DNA of 55,217 bases from an uncultured Sphingomonas sp. (GTDB taxonomy: Bacteria > Pseudomonadota > Alphaproteobacteria > Sphingomonadales > Sphingomonadaceae): contig CAJYKB010000017.1 of NCBI GenBank assembly GCA_913774925.1, positions 1 to 55,217 of the forward strand. The letters run 5' to 3'. The notes beneath the pieces are model-generated. The model was given only the letters and a program-made list of their open reading frames with translations, was not told the DNA's origin and searched no databases. Both the position numbers and the translations under genes were made by a program. Positions 17,476 to 25,135 of the stretch are shown here, in pieces. Numbering within the stretch: position 1 is the stretch's first letter; every line of letters begins with the position of its first letter.

Positions 17476-17561
17476 GCCGGACTTTTTCCGGCATCCACCC
17501 ATCCGCACACCCCACATGCGCCCGTCTTGCGGCACGGTGGACCCCGGAACAAGTCCGGGGT
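17474..17561. repeat. Two REP-like hairpins at the 5' side of the extensin-like gene
   Basis: Hairpin one is ATGCCGGA / TCCGGCAT at 17474-17494 with a five-base T-rich loop. Hairpin two is ACCCCGGA / TCCGGGGT at 17541-17561 with loop ACAAG. They are opposite-orientation members of the same family as the copies at 4.3 kb. The first overlaps the start codon of the leftward gene by two bases. Confidence 0.8.
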
Positions 17562-17599
17562 GACGGGCGGACTCGTGGATGCGACGGACGGTTGCCAAC

Positions 17600-17677
17600 A
17601 CCCGTCAACGCCGCTAGGGCCGTCGACGGGCCACGCGGTCCCAACGCCGCGCGTGCTCTCTGTAAGGAGAGACCAAC
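17600..17677 (+). ncRNA. serC leader, cis-regulatory RNA (candidate)
   Basis: The 78 bases before serC can fold into three stems: CCCGTC/GACGGG (17601-17606 with 17625-17630), CGCGG/CCGCG (17634-17638 with 17647-17651) and CTCTC/GAGAG (17656-17660 with 17667-17671). The last stem contains the AAGGAG ribosome binding site of serC in its loop and 3' arm. This is the described property of the serC leader motif of alphaproteobacteria, whose final stem overlaps the ribosome binding site of serC. I match it by position and architecture, not by running a covariance model. Confidence 0.6.
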
Positions 17678-18835
17678 ATGACTGATTCGACTGCCGCCGA
17701 CGCCACTCTTGCGCGCGCGGAGAAGCCCGCCGCCAAGCCGGCACGCCCCCATTTTTCCTCCGGCCCCTGCGCCAAGCCGCCCGGTTACGACCCGGCGAAG
17801 CTCGCGACCGAGGTGCTGGGCCGTTCGCACCGCTCGAAGCTGGGCAAGCAGCGGCTGCAATATTGCATCGACCTGATGCGCGAGCTGCTCAACCTGCCCG
17901 ACACGCACCGCATCGGCATCGTCCCCGGCTCCGACACCGGCGCCTATGAGATGGCGATGTGGACGATGCTGGGCGCGCGCCCGGTCACCGCGCTGGCGTG
18001 GGAGAGCTTCGGCGAGGGCTGGGTGACCGATGCGGTCAAGCAGCTGAAGATCGATCCGACCGTCCTGCGCGCCGATTACGGCCAACTGCCGGACCTGACC
18101 GCAGTCGACTGGTCGAACGACGTCCTCTTCACCTGGAACGGCACCACCAGCGGCGTGCGCGTCCCCAACGGCGACTGGATCGCGGACGATCGCGAGGGGC
18201 TGTCCTTCGCCGACGCGACCAGCGGCGTCTTCGCCTACGACCTGCCGTGGGACAAGATCGACGTCGCGACCTTCAGCTGGCAGAAGGTGCTGGGCGGCGA
18301 AGGCGCGCACGGCGTGCTGATCCTGGGCCCGCGCGCGGTCGAGCGGCTGGAAAGCTACACCCCGGCCTGGCCGCTGCCAAAGGTGTTCCGCCTCGTCTCC
18401 AAGGGCAAGCTGACCGAGGGCGTGTTCAAGGGCGAGACGATCAACACGCCGTCGATGCTGGCGGTCGAGGATGCGATCTGGTCGCTGGAATGGGCGAAGT
18501 CGCTGGGGGCCGGCGGCCTCATCAAGCGGTCCGACGCCAATGCCGCGGCGCTCGACCGGATCGTCGCGGCGCGCGACTGGCTGGGCCATCTGGCGCAGGA
18601 CGAAGCCTCGCGGTCGAAGACCAGCGTCTGCCTGACGGTGGATGCGGACGAGGCGGTCATCAAGAAGATGGTGTCGCTGCTGGAGGCCGAGGGCGCTGCA
18701 CTCGACATCGGCGGCTATCGCGATGCACCGCCGGGGCTGCGCATCTGGTGCGGCGCGACCGTCGACACCGCGGACATCGAGGCTCTCGGGCCGTGGCTCG
18801 ACTGGGCCTATGCCACCGCCAAGGCTGCTGCCTGA
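17678..18835 (+). CDS. serC: Phosphoserine aminotransferase
   Basis: PLP enzyme of 385 residues converting 3-phosphohydroxypyruvate and glutamate to phosphoserine, step two of serine synthesis. Conserved stretches are HFSSGPCAKPPGY near the N-terminus, RSHRSKLGKQRL, VPGSDTGAYEMAMW, LFTWNGTTSGVRVP and the PLP-lysine region ATFSWQKVLGGEGAHGVL. This longer alphaproteobacterial SerC form (about 385) differs from the 360-residue E. coli type. AAGGAG lies nine bases before the ATG inside a hairpin (see the leader). serA follows on the same strand after 121 bases. Confidence 0.96.
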   Translation: MTDSTAADATLARAEKPAAKPARPHFSSGPCAKPPGYDPAKLATEVLGRSHRSKLGKQRLQYCIDLMRELLNLPDTHRIGIVPGSDTGAYEMAMWTMLGARPVTALAWESFGEGWVTDAVKQLKIDPTVLRADYGQLPDLTAVDWSNDVLFTWNGTTSGVRVPNGDWIADDREGLSFADATSGVFAYDLPWDKIDVATFSWQKVLGGEGAHGVLILGPRAVERLESYTPAWPLPKVFRLVSKGKLTEGVFKGETINTPSMLAVEDAIWSLEWAKSLGAGGLIKRSDANAAALDRIVAARDWLGHLAQDEASRSKTSVCLTVDADEAVIKKMVSLLEAEGAALDIGGYRDAPPGLRIWCGATVDTADIEALGPWLDWAYATAKAAA

Positions 18836-18847
18836 TTCTGTTGCGTC

Positions 18848-18927
18848 ACCCCGGCCTTGAGCCGGGGTCCCGCTTCTTCTTCCTCACCGCCCGCCGAAAA
18901 ACGCGGGCCCCGGGCACACGGCCGGGG
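18848..18927. repeat. Two REP-like hairpins between serC and serA
   Basis: ACCCCGGC / GCCGGGGT at 18848-18868 with loop CTTGA, and CCCCGG / CCGGGG at 18908-18927. The two are flanked by GTCACC on the outer left and GGTGACGG on the outer right, giving a head-to-head pair. They occupy most of the 121-base intercistronic space, so any serC-serA transcript would carry them and could be processed or stabilised there. Confidence 0.8.
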
Positions 18928-18956
18928 TGACGGTGCCGTTCAAGGATACCCAAACC

Positions 18957-20534
18957 ATGCCCAAGGTACTGATTTCCGACAAGATGGACCCGCGCGCTGC
19001 CGAGATCTTCCGCGAGCGCGGGGTCGAGGTGGACGAGATCACCGGCAAGACCCCCGACGAGCTGAAGGCAATCATCGGCCAGTATGACGGCCTCGCCATC
19101 CGCTCCTCGACCAAGGTGACCAAGGACATCCTGGATCACGCCACCAACCTGAAGGTGGTGGGGCGCGCCGGGATCGGCGTCGACAATGTCGACATCCCCG
19201 CTGCCTCGGCGAAGGGCGTGGTCGTCATGAACACGCCGTTCGGCAACTCGATCACCACCGCCGAGCACGCGATCGCGCTGATGTTCGCGCTGGCGCGCCA
19301 GCTGCCGGAGGCGGACGCCTCGACGCAGGCGGGCAAGTGGGAGAAGAACCGCTTCATGGGGGTCGAGATGACCGCCAAGACGCTGGGGCTGATCGGCGCG
19401 GGCAACATCGGCTCGATCGTCGCCGACCGCGCGCTGGGCCTGAAGATGAAGGTCGTCGCGTTCGACCCGTTCCTGACCGAGGAGCGCGCGGTCGAGCTGG
19501 GCGTGACCAAGGTGACGCTGGACGAGCTGCTGGCGCGCGCCGACTTCATCACGCTGCACACCCCGCTGACCGATCAGACGCGCAACATCCTGTCGGCGGA
19601 GAATCTCGCCAAGACCAAGAAGGGCGTACGCATCGTCAATTGCGCGCGCGGCGGGCTGATCGACGAAGCGGCATTGAAGGCGGGGCTGGATTCGGGCCAC
19701 ATCGCGGGCGCCGCACTCGACGTGTTCGTGACCGAGCCGGCCAAGGAAAGCCCGCTGTTCGGCACCCCCAACTTCATCTCCACCCCGCATCTGGGCGCGT
19801 CGACCAACGAGGCGCAGGTCAATGTCGCGATCCAGGTTGCCGAGCAGATGGCCGATTATCTGGTCAACGGCGGCGTCACCAACGCGCTGAACATGCCCAG
19901 CCTGTCGGCGGAGGAAGCGCCGAAGCTGCGCCCGTACATGGGGCTGGCCGAGAAGCTGGGCTCGCTGGTCGGCCAGCTGGCGACCGGCGCGATCGATCGC
20001 GTGTCGATCCACCGCGAGGGTGCGGCGGCGGACCTCAATCCCAAGCCGATCACCTCGGCGGTGCTCACCGGGTTCCTGCGGACGCAGACCGACACGGTGA
20101 ACATGGTCAACGCGCCGGTGCTGGCGCGCGACCGCGGCATGGAGGTGCGCGAGATCCGCACCGAGCGCGAGGGCGACTACCACACGCTGCTGCGCGTCGC
20201 GGTGCGCACCGCGGACGGCGAGCGCTCGGTCGTCGGCACGCTGTTCGGCGACGCCGCGCCGCGTCTGGTCGAGCTGTTCGGGATCAAGGTCGAGGCCGAT
20301 CTGGCCGGCCCGATGCTGTACGTCGTCAACGAGGACGCGCCCGGGTTCATCGGGCGGCTCGGCACGCTGCTGGGCGAGGCCGGGGTCAACATCGGCACCT
20401 TCCACCTCGGTCGCCGTCAGGCGGGTGGCGAGGCGGTGCTGCTGCTGTCGGTGGACGAGGCGGTGGACGCAGAGCTGCTCGCCAAGGTGAAGGCGCTGCC
20501 TGGCGTGAAGACCGCGATGGGGCTGTCATTCTGA
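18957..20534 (+). CDS. serA: D-3-phosphoglycerate dehydrogenase
   Basis: NAD-dependent enzyme of 525 residues catalysing the first committed step of serine synthesis. It starts MPKVLISDKMDPRAAEIF after AAGGA (18943-18947). The substrate/NAD domain shows GRAGIGVDNVDIPAA, the Rossmann motif LGLIGAGNIGSIVA, VNCARGGLIDE and the catalytic HLGAST. An intervening domain follows, and a C-terminal ACT domain (MLYVVNEDAPGFIGRLG ... to the end) is the usual serine-feedback site. Length matches type-1 PGDHs. It is downstream of serC and ends at a strong terminator. Confidence 0.96.
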   Translation: MPKVLISDKMDPRAAEIFRERGVEVDEITGKTPDELKAIIGQYDGLAIRSSTKVTKDILDHATNLKVVGRAGIGVDNVDIPAASAKGVVVMNTPFGNSITTAEHAIALMFALARQLPEADASTQAGKWEKNRFMGVEMTAKTLGLIGAGNIGSIVADRALGLKMKVVAFDPFLTEERAVELGVTKVTLDELLARADFITLHTPLTDQTRNILSAENLAKTKKGVRIVNCARGGLIDEAALKAGLDSGHIAGAALDVFVTEPAKESPLFGTPNFISTPHLGASTNEAQVNVAIQVAEQMADYLVNGGVTNALNMPSLSAEEAPKLRPYMGLAEKLGSLVGQLATGAIDRVSIHREGAAADLNPKPITSAVLTGFLRTQTDTVNMVNAPVLARDRGMEVREIRTEREGDYHTLLRVAVRTADGERSVVGTLFGDAAPRLVELFGIKVEADLAGPMLYVVNEDAPGFIGRLGTLLGEAGVNIGTFHLGRRQAGGEAVLLLSVDEAVDAELLAKVKALPGVKTAMGLSF

Positions 20535-20542
20535 TCCCTTCC

Positions 20543-20573
20543 AAGCCCCTCTCCTTCAGGGGAGGGGCTTTTC
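20543..20573 (+). terminator. Rho-independent terminator after serA
   Basis: A 12-bp stem, AAGCCCCTCTCC with GGGGAGGGGCTT, and a TTCA loop are followed by TTTTCGG. One G-T pair interrupts an otherwise perfect stem. It begins nine bases after the serA stop. Confidence 0.85.
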
Positions 20574-20583
20574 GGCCTGCGCC

Positions 20584-20618
20584 GATCCTCGTAGCGTGAC
20601 GGCCTCTCCACGAGGATC
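20584..20618 (+). promoter_or_regulatory. Hairpin sequestering the M13 peptidase ribosome binding site
   Basis: A perfect 9-bp inverted repeat, GATCCTCGT (20584-20592) and ACGAGGATC (20610-20618), has a 17-base loop. The right arm contains GAGGA at 20612-20616, six bases before the ATG at 20623. Folding would hide the ribosome binding site, so translation may be switched by heat, a ligand, a small RNA or a protein. The pairing is seen directly; regulation is inference. Confidence 0.5.
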
Positions 20619-20622
20619 CCCG

Positions 20623-22662
20623 ATGCGCCGTACCTATCTGCTCGCCGCCGCCAGCCTGCTCGCCGTCCCTGCCCTGCTCGTCGCGCAGACCGCCAAGCCC
20701 CGCTACGGCAATTGGGGGCTCGAGCTGACGGATATGGACCGCAGCGTGACGCCGGGCGACGACTTCTACGACTATGCCGAGGGCACCTGGCTGAAGAATC
20801 ACCCGATCCCCGCGGACAAGGTGGGCGCCGGCTACAATTACGACCTGCCCGACGAGATCGAGGGGCAGGTGCGCCGTATCGTCGAGCAGGCGGCGGCCAA
20901 CCCCACCTCCCCCACCGCGCGCAAAGTGGGCGACTTCTACGCCGCATGGATGGACGAAAAGGGGATCGAGGCGCGTGGGCTCGCACCGCTGCGGCCGTAT
21001 CTGGCGCAGATCGACGCGGTGAAGACGCGGCCCGAGCTGGTGCGGCTGATGATGCACCCGGGCATGCCGTCGCCGGTCAATATCGGGATCAACGCCGATC
21101 AGGACGATCCCACCCGCTATACCGTCAATGCCGGACAGGCGCAGCTGGGGCTGCCGGTGCGCGACTATTACCTGCTCGGCGGGGAGAAGTATGTCGCGAT
21201 CCGCAAGGCGTACCGTGACTATCTGGTGAAACTCCAAACGTTGGCCGGACTGCCCGATCCGCAGGGACGCGCGGACCGCATCATCGCGTTGGAGACGCGG
21301 CTGAGCCAGGACCAGTGGACGCCCGAGCGGCGGCGCGATCCCGTCGCCACGCACAACCCGATGACGCGCGCGCAGCTGACCGCGCTGGCACCCGAATTCG
21401 ACTGGGATGCGACGCTGGCCGCGATGGGTCTCGGCGCGGCGAAGACGGTCGACGTGGCGGAGACGACCGCGGTCGCCGCGGCGGGCAAGCGGCTGGCGGA
21501 CGTGCCGCTGTCGACGTGGAAGGAGTGGATGACCGCGCGCTTCGTCAGCGATCATGCCGCATACCTGCCGCGCGCGTTCGACCAGGCGAACTTCGATTTC
21601 TACAAGAAGACGCTGTACGACGTGCCGGAGCAGCGCGCGCGGTGGAAGCGCGGCGTCGGGCTGCTCGACGGCGCGCTGGGCGAGGCGGTCGGCGCGATCT
21701 ACGTCCAGCGTTACTGGACCCCCGCGACGCAGGCGAAGGCGGACGAGCTGATCGCCGACATGCGCGCCGCCTACAGGGACAAGATCGACGGTGCGTCGTG
21801 GATGGACGATGCGACGCGCAAGGCGGCGCTGGCGAAGCTTGCGACGTTCGACCCGCGCATCGGGCATCCGGCGAAGTGGATCGACTATTCGACGCTGAGC
21901 GTCACGCGCACCGATCCGCTGGCCAATGCGATGGCGTCGGACGCGTTCGGCTGGCGGCTGGCGCTGGCGCGCTTCCCGCATCCGGTCGACCGCGGGTTGT
22001 GGTACATGACGCCGCAGACGGTGAACGCCTATTACGATCCGACGATGAACCAGATCACGCTGCCCGCGGCGATCCTGCAACCGCCGTTCTTCGACGCGAA
22101 CGCCGACCCGGCGGTCAATTATGCGGAGACGGGCGCGACCACGATCGGGCACGAAATGGGGCACGGCTTCGACGATCAGGGCCGCCAGTATGACGAAAAG
22201 GGCCGCCTGCGCGACTGGTGGACCGCGGCAAGCGCGGCGAAGTACAACGTCCAGGCCGACCGGCTGTCGAACCAGTTCGACCAGTATGAGCCGATCCCGG
22301 GGACGAAGATCAAGGGGCGGCTGACGCTGGGCGAGAATCTGGCCGATCTGGGCGGGCTGGAGACGGCCTATGCCGCCTATCGCCGCTACGTGTCGCGGCA
22401 CGGCGAGCCGCCGGTACTGGACGGCTTCACCGGCGACCAGCGCTTCTTCCTGGCCTATGCGCAGGCGTGGCAGGGCAAGCGGCGCGAGGGCGCGCAGCGC
22501 GCCGCCTTGCTGTCCGATCCGCACAGCCCGGACAAGTACCGCGTCAACGGCATCGTGCGCAATTTCGGCCCGTGGTACGCCGCCTTTGGCGTCAAGCCGG
22601 GCGATCGGCTGTATCTCGCCCCCGAGCAGCGCGTGTCGGTATGGGGCGCGACCCCGCGCTAG
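20623..22662 (+). CDS. M13 family (neprilysin-like) zinc peptidase
   Basis: Exported metallopeptidase of 679 residues cutting oligopeptides. A signal peptide MRRTYLLAAASLLAVPALLVAQ precedes the M13 N-terminal domain (DRSVTPGDDFYDYAEGTWLK). The zinc site HEMGH is at 510-514 (TTIGHEMGHGFDDQGRQYD), with the third ligand glutamate in GENLADLGGLETAY. The C-terminal VNGIVRNFGPWYAAFG and YLAPEQRVSVW match the M13 C-terminal arginine region. Most M13 proteins end in a near-C-terminal W, also present here. Its ribosome binding site lies in a stable hairpin. Confidence 0.93.
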   Translation: MRRTYLLAAASLLAVPALLVAQTAKPRYGNWGLELTDMDRSVTPGDDFYDYAEGTWLKNHPIPADKVGAGYNYDLPDEIEGQVRRIVEQAAANPTSPTARKVGDFYAAWMDEKGIEARGLAPLRPYLAQIDAVKTRPELVRLMMHPGMPSPVNIGINADQDDPTRYTVNAGQAQLGLPVRDYYLLGGEKYVAIRKAYRDYLVKLQTLAGLPDPQGRADRIIALETRLSQDQWTPERRRDPVATHNPMTRAQLTALAPEFDWDATLAAMGLGAAKTVDVAETTAVAAAGKRLADVPLSTWKEWMTARFVSDHAAYLPRAFDQANFDFYKKTLYDVPEQRARWKRGVGLLDGALGEAVGAIYVQRYWTPATQAKADELIADMRAAYRDKIDGASWMDDATRKAALAKLATFDPRIGHPAKWIDYSTLSVTRTDPLANAMASDAFGWRLALARFPHPVDRGLWYMTPQTVNAYYDPTMNQITLPAAILQPPFFDANADPAVNYAETGATTIGHEMGHGFDDQGRQYDEKGRLRDWWTAASAAKYNVQADRLSNQFDQYEPIPGTKIKGRLTLGENLADLGGLETAYAAYRRYVSRHGEPPVLDGFTGDQRFFLAYAQAWQGKRREGAQRAALLSDPHSPDKYRVNGIVRNFGPWYAAFGVKPGDRLYLAPEQRVSVWGATPR

Positions 22663-22689
22663 GACGTATCGATCATCAGGACCATCTGT

Positions 22690-22715
22690 GTCATTCCCGC
22701 GAAGGCGGGGATGAC
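22690..22715. repeat. REP-like hairpin downstream of the M13 peptidase gene
   Basis: GTCAT-T-CCCGC pairs with GCGGG-G-ATGAC around loop GAAG, an 11-bp stem with one G-T pair. It lies between two convergent genes and so may also act as a transcript end. It is a different subtype from the CCCCGG copies and resembles a repeat found in many Proteobacteria. Confidence 0.75.
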
Positions 22716-22757
22716 GCAGGTCCGATCCGGCGTGGGGGGCCACCACCCGCCGCGCGA

Positions 22758-23591
22758 TCAGTGGAGCGGCTCGCCGGCGATCGTGATGCGGTGCATCAGC
22801 CGGCGGTGCCCCTGATAGTCGTTCATCGCGCAATGCCAGGTCGAGCGATTGTCCCAGATCGCGATCGACCCCGGCGTCCATTGCACGCGGCAGTGGAACT
22901 GATCGCGCATCGCCACGCCGTAGAGATAGGTGAGCAGCGGCAGGCTCTCCTCGCGCGTCCACCCCTCGAAATGCAGGGTGAAGGCTGGGTTGACGTAGAG
23001 GATCTCGCGCCCGGTGCGCGGATGCCGGATCACCACCGGATGCACCGCGCGCGTGCGCTCGTCATGCCCCTTGAGCGCCGCGGCCTGGTCGGTCTTCGCG
23101 TAGATGCCGTCCGCGCTGTAGATGTGATCCGCGGAATGCACCGCGCGCAGGCCGCGCAGCGTCGCCTTCAGCCCGTCCGACAGGCTGTCGAACGCCGCGC
23201 CCAGGCTGGCGAACAGCGTGTCCCCGCCCGCCGGGGGCGTTTCGCGTGCCAGCAGGATCGATCCCATCGCGGGCACCGCGTCATAGCTGTGATCGGTATG
23301 CCAGCCGCCGCCGATGTTGGTCTGCTGCGTCTCCGCCTTGCGCACTTCCGCGATTTCCGGATGCCCGCCGTTGGCGGGGAAGTATTTGTTGACGTCGATC
23401 GCACCCCAGCGGCGCGCGAACGCGATATGCTGTTCCGGGGTGAGCGACTGATCGCGGACGAACAGCACGCCGGCCTGCGCGACCGCCTCGCTGAGCGCCG
23501 CGAACGTCGCGTCGTCCAGCCGCGTCAAGTCGACCCCCGTCGCCTCGACGCCGACATGTTCGGACAGCGGGCGCATCTGCATCGTGGTCAT
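22758..23591 (-). CDS. TauD/TfdA-family 2-oxoglutarate dioxygenase
   Basis: Non-haem iron enzyme of 277 residues. The iron-binding HxD motif is in GGGWHTDHSYD. The distal histidine lies in MNDYQGHRRLMHRITI together with the arginine that binds the 2-oxoglutarate carboxylate. The family includes taurine and alkylsulfate dioxygenases, 2,4-D dioxygenase and others, so the substrate cannot be fixed from sequence. No ssu/tau transport genes are near. The ATG at 23591 follows GAGGAGAGG, which decides it over an earlier in-frame start. It is divergent from a Crp-like regulator gene with a palindrome between them. Confidence 0.9.
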   Translation of the reverse strand: MTTMQMRPLSEHVGVEATGVDLTRLDDATFAALSEAVAQAGVLFVRDQSLTPEQHIAFARRWGAIDVNKYFPANGGHPEIAEVRKAETQQTNIGGGWHTDHSYDAVPAMGSILLARETPPAGGDTLFASLGAAFDSLSDGLKATLRGLRAVHSADHIYSADGIYAKTDQAAALKGHDERTRAVHPVVIRHPRTGREILYVNPAFTLHFEGWTREESLPLLTYLYGVAMRDQFHCRVQWTPGSIAIWDNRSTWHCAMNDYQGHRRLMHRITIAGEPLH

Positions 23592-23645
23592 CCAACCTCT
23601 CCTCGATCGTGATGGCATCGGGGATAATCCCGCCCCTCGCCAAGC

Positions 23646-23665
23646 AATGTCACCGGGGTTACATT
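23646..23665. promoter_or_regulatory. Candidate Crp/Fnr-type operator
   Basis: AATGTCAC-CGGG-GTTACATT is a 20-bp palindrome with 7 of 8 arm positions matching. It is shaped like Crp-family sites (TGT-x-AC-N4-GT-x-ACA). It lies six bases before the regulator's ATG and 55 bases before the dioxygenase start. The best guess is that the adjacent Crp-like protein binds it and controls one or both genes. Confidence 0.5.
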
Positions 23666-23671
23666 CATTGG

Positions 23672-24310
23672 ATGAATTCCGATGACGCCCTGCGCGGCAA
23701 CCGCTGGTTCGCTCAGCAGCCGCGCGACCTGCGCCAGGCGCTGGCCGCGGCGGCGCGGCTCGCCATGCTGTCCCCCGGCCAGTGGATCTACGGTGAGGGG
23801 GACGAGGATACCGGGCTGGTGATGGTGACGCACGGCATGCTGCGACTGGAGGCGGCGGTGGACGACCGCACCGTCCTGGTCGGGGTCGCGCGCGCCGGTG
23901 CGGCCTTCGGCCAGTCGCGCCGGCATGGCGGCGGTCCGCGGATCGTCACCGCGCGGGCCGGCCCGGCCAGCCGCGTGGCGATGGTCAGCGATGCGGCACT
24001 GGGGCGGATCGCCGCCACCCTGCCGCATCTGTGGCAGGCGGTCAGCACGCTGGTCTATGCGCAGCTGGACGCGAGCGTCCACGGGCTGGCGCAGATGCTG
24101 GCGCTGCCGCCCCGCGCGCGGATCGCCGCGCGGCTCCGGCTATTCGCCGACGACGGCGTGGTGCCGCTGTCGCAATCGGATCTGGCCGAATGGTGCGGGC
24201 TGTCGCGCAAGGCGGTCAACGCGCATCTCGGCGCACTGGAGGCGCTGGGCGCGATCGAGCGCGGCTATGGCGTGATCCGCCTGCGTGACGTCGCCCGCCT
24301 GACGCGCTGA
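23672..24310 (+). CDS. Crp/Fnr-family transcriptional regulator
   Basis: DNA-binding protein of 212 residues. The N-terminal half (about 20-130) is a degenerate cyclic-nucleotide-binding jelly-roll (LSPGQWIYGEGDEDTGLVMVTHGMLRLEA). The C-terminal HTH is clear: LSQSDLAEWCGLSRKAVNAHL with the recognition helix SRKAVNAHLGALEALG. No Fnr-type cysteine cluster is present, so it does not look like an oxygen sensor, and the effector is unknown. The ATG at 23672 is chosen because a GTG at 23609 would put the palindromic operator inside the coding region; the ribosome binding site is weak either way. It is divergent from the TauD-type gene. Confidence 0.85.
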   Translation: MNSDDALRGNRWFAQQPRDLRQALAAAARLAMLSPGQWIYGEGDEDTGLVMVTHGMLRLEAAVDDRTVLVGVARAGAAFGQSRRHGGGPRIVTARAGPASRVAMVSDAALGRIAATLPHLWQAVSTLVYAQLDASVHGLAQMLALPPRARIAARLRLFADDGVVPLSQSDLAEWCGLSRKAVNAHLGALEALGAIERGYGVIRLRDVARLTR

Positions 24311-24442
24311 CGATTGCCCGACCTGTCGGCGGTAAGCCGCGATCGACCTTCCCGAAGCAGCCGCGGCCTGTTAGCAGCGCCGCCGGATCGGGGTCGCGCG
24401 GCGGGGGGCCGCAAGATGCGCCGATCCGGGGGGAAGTCATCC

Positions 24443-25129
24443 GTGCGCAAACGTCATCTGATCTGGCTGATCCCGTCGCTGTTCGCCGCGACGCCCGCCA
24501 TGGCGCAGGTGGAGGACGACCAGTTCTGGGAGCAGGTCAATCTCAACGTGCCGCTGACGCCCGACGTGCGCGTCACGCTGGAGCAGATCGCGCGCTGGGG
24601 CGACCGCTCGGACGGGCTGAACCAGACTGAATATGGCGCGCTGCTGGGGTTCAAGGCGAACAAGACGTTCGAGTTCGGCATCGGCTATCGCCGCGTCGGG
24701 CTGTTCAGCAACACCGGCCCCGACGTGCACGAGAACCGGCTGCGGCAGCAGGTCGTCGTCACGCACGGGCGCTTTTCGGGGAGGTTCCGCGTCGACGAAC
24801 GCTTCAACCCCGGCGGGAGCGAGGTGGGATTCCGGGTGCGTCCACTGGTACGCTACAACCACCCGCTGGGATCGAAGGGGTTCGCGCTGTTCGCCAGCCA
24901 CGAAAGCTTCCTGATCCCCAACACCACCAGCTGGGGCCAGCGCGCCGGATACGAGCGGATGCGCAACGTGCTGGGCGTGACGATCCCGTTCTTCAAGCGC
25001 AAGGCGCTGCTCGACGCGGGCTATCTGAACCAATACCGGCTGGGTCTTGGCGGCAGGCGGCCGACGATGGAACATACGCTCAGCCTGCAGCTGACGATCA
25101 ACGCGCTGGGGCCGCTGCTCCACGACTGA
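24443..25129 (+). CDS. DUF2490 outer membrane beta-barrel protein
   Basis: Exported protein of 228 residues with a signal peptide (RKRHLIWLIPSLFAATPAMAQ). The mature part has the DUF2490 pattern: DDQFWEQVNLNVPLTPDVRVTLEQIARWGD near the start and EHTLSLQLTINALGPLLHD at the end, with regular beta-strands between. I chose the GTG at 24443 because GGGGGAAG precedes it at a good distance; an in-frame ATG at 24416 would lengthen the signal peptide with charged residues. Function is unknown beyond a probable small barrel. It follows the Crp-like gene on the same strand after 132 bases. Confidence 0.85.
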   Translation: MRKRHLIWLIPSLFAATPAMAQVEDDQFWEQVNLNVPLTPDVRVTLEQIARWGDRSDGLNQTEYGALLGFKANKTFEFGIGYRRVGLFSNTGPDVHENRLRQQVVVTHGRFSGRFRVDERFNPGGSEVGFRVRPLVRYNHPLGSKGFALFASHESFLIPNTTSWGQRAGYERMRNVLGVTIPFFKRKALLDAGYLNQYRLGLGGRRPTMEHTLSLQLTINALGPLLHD

Positions 25130-25135
25130 CCGGCG

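Noticed and set aside
17201..18589. 462-residue - frame opposite serC
   Set aside because: It runs through the serC leader and translated repeats; serC itself is certain.
20386..22962. 858-residue - frame opposite serA end and the M13 peptidase
   Set aside because: It crosses a terminator and two unrelated genes and is Arg-rich, so not a gene.
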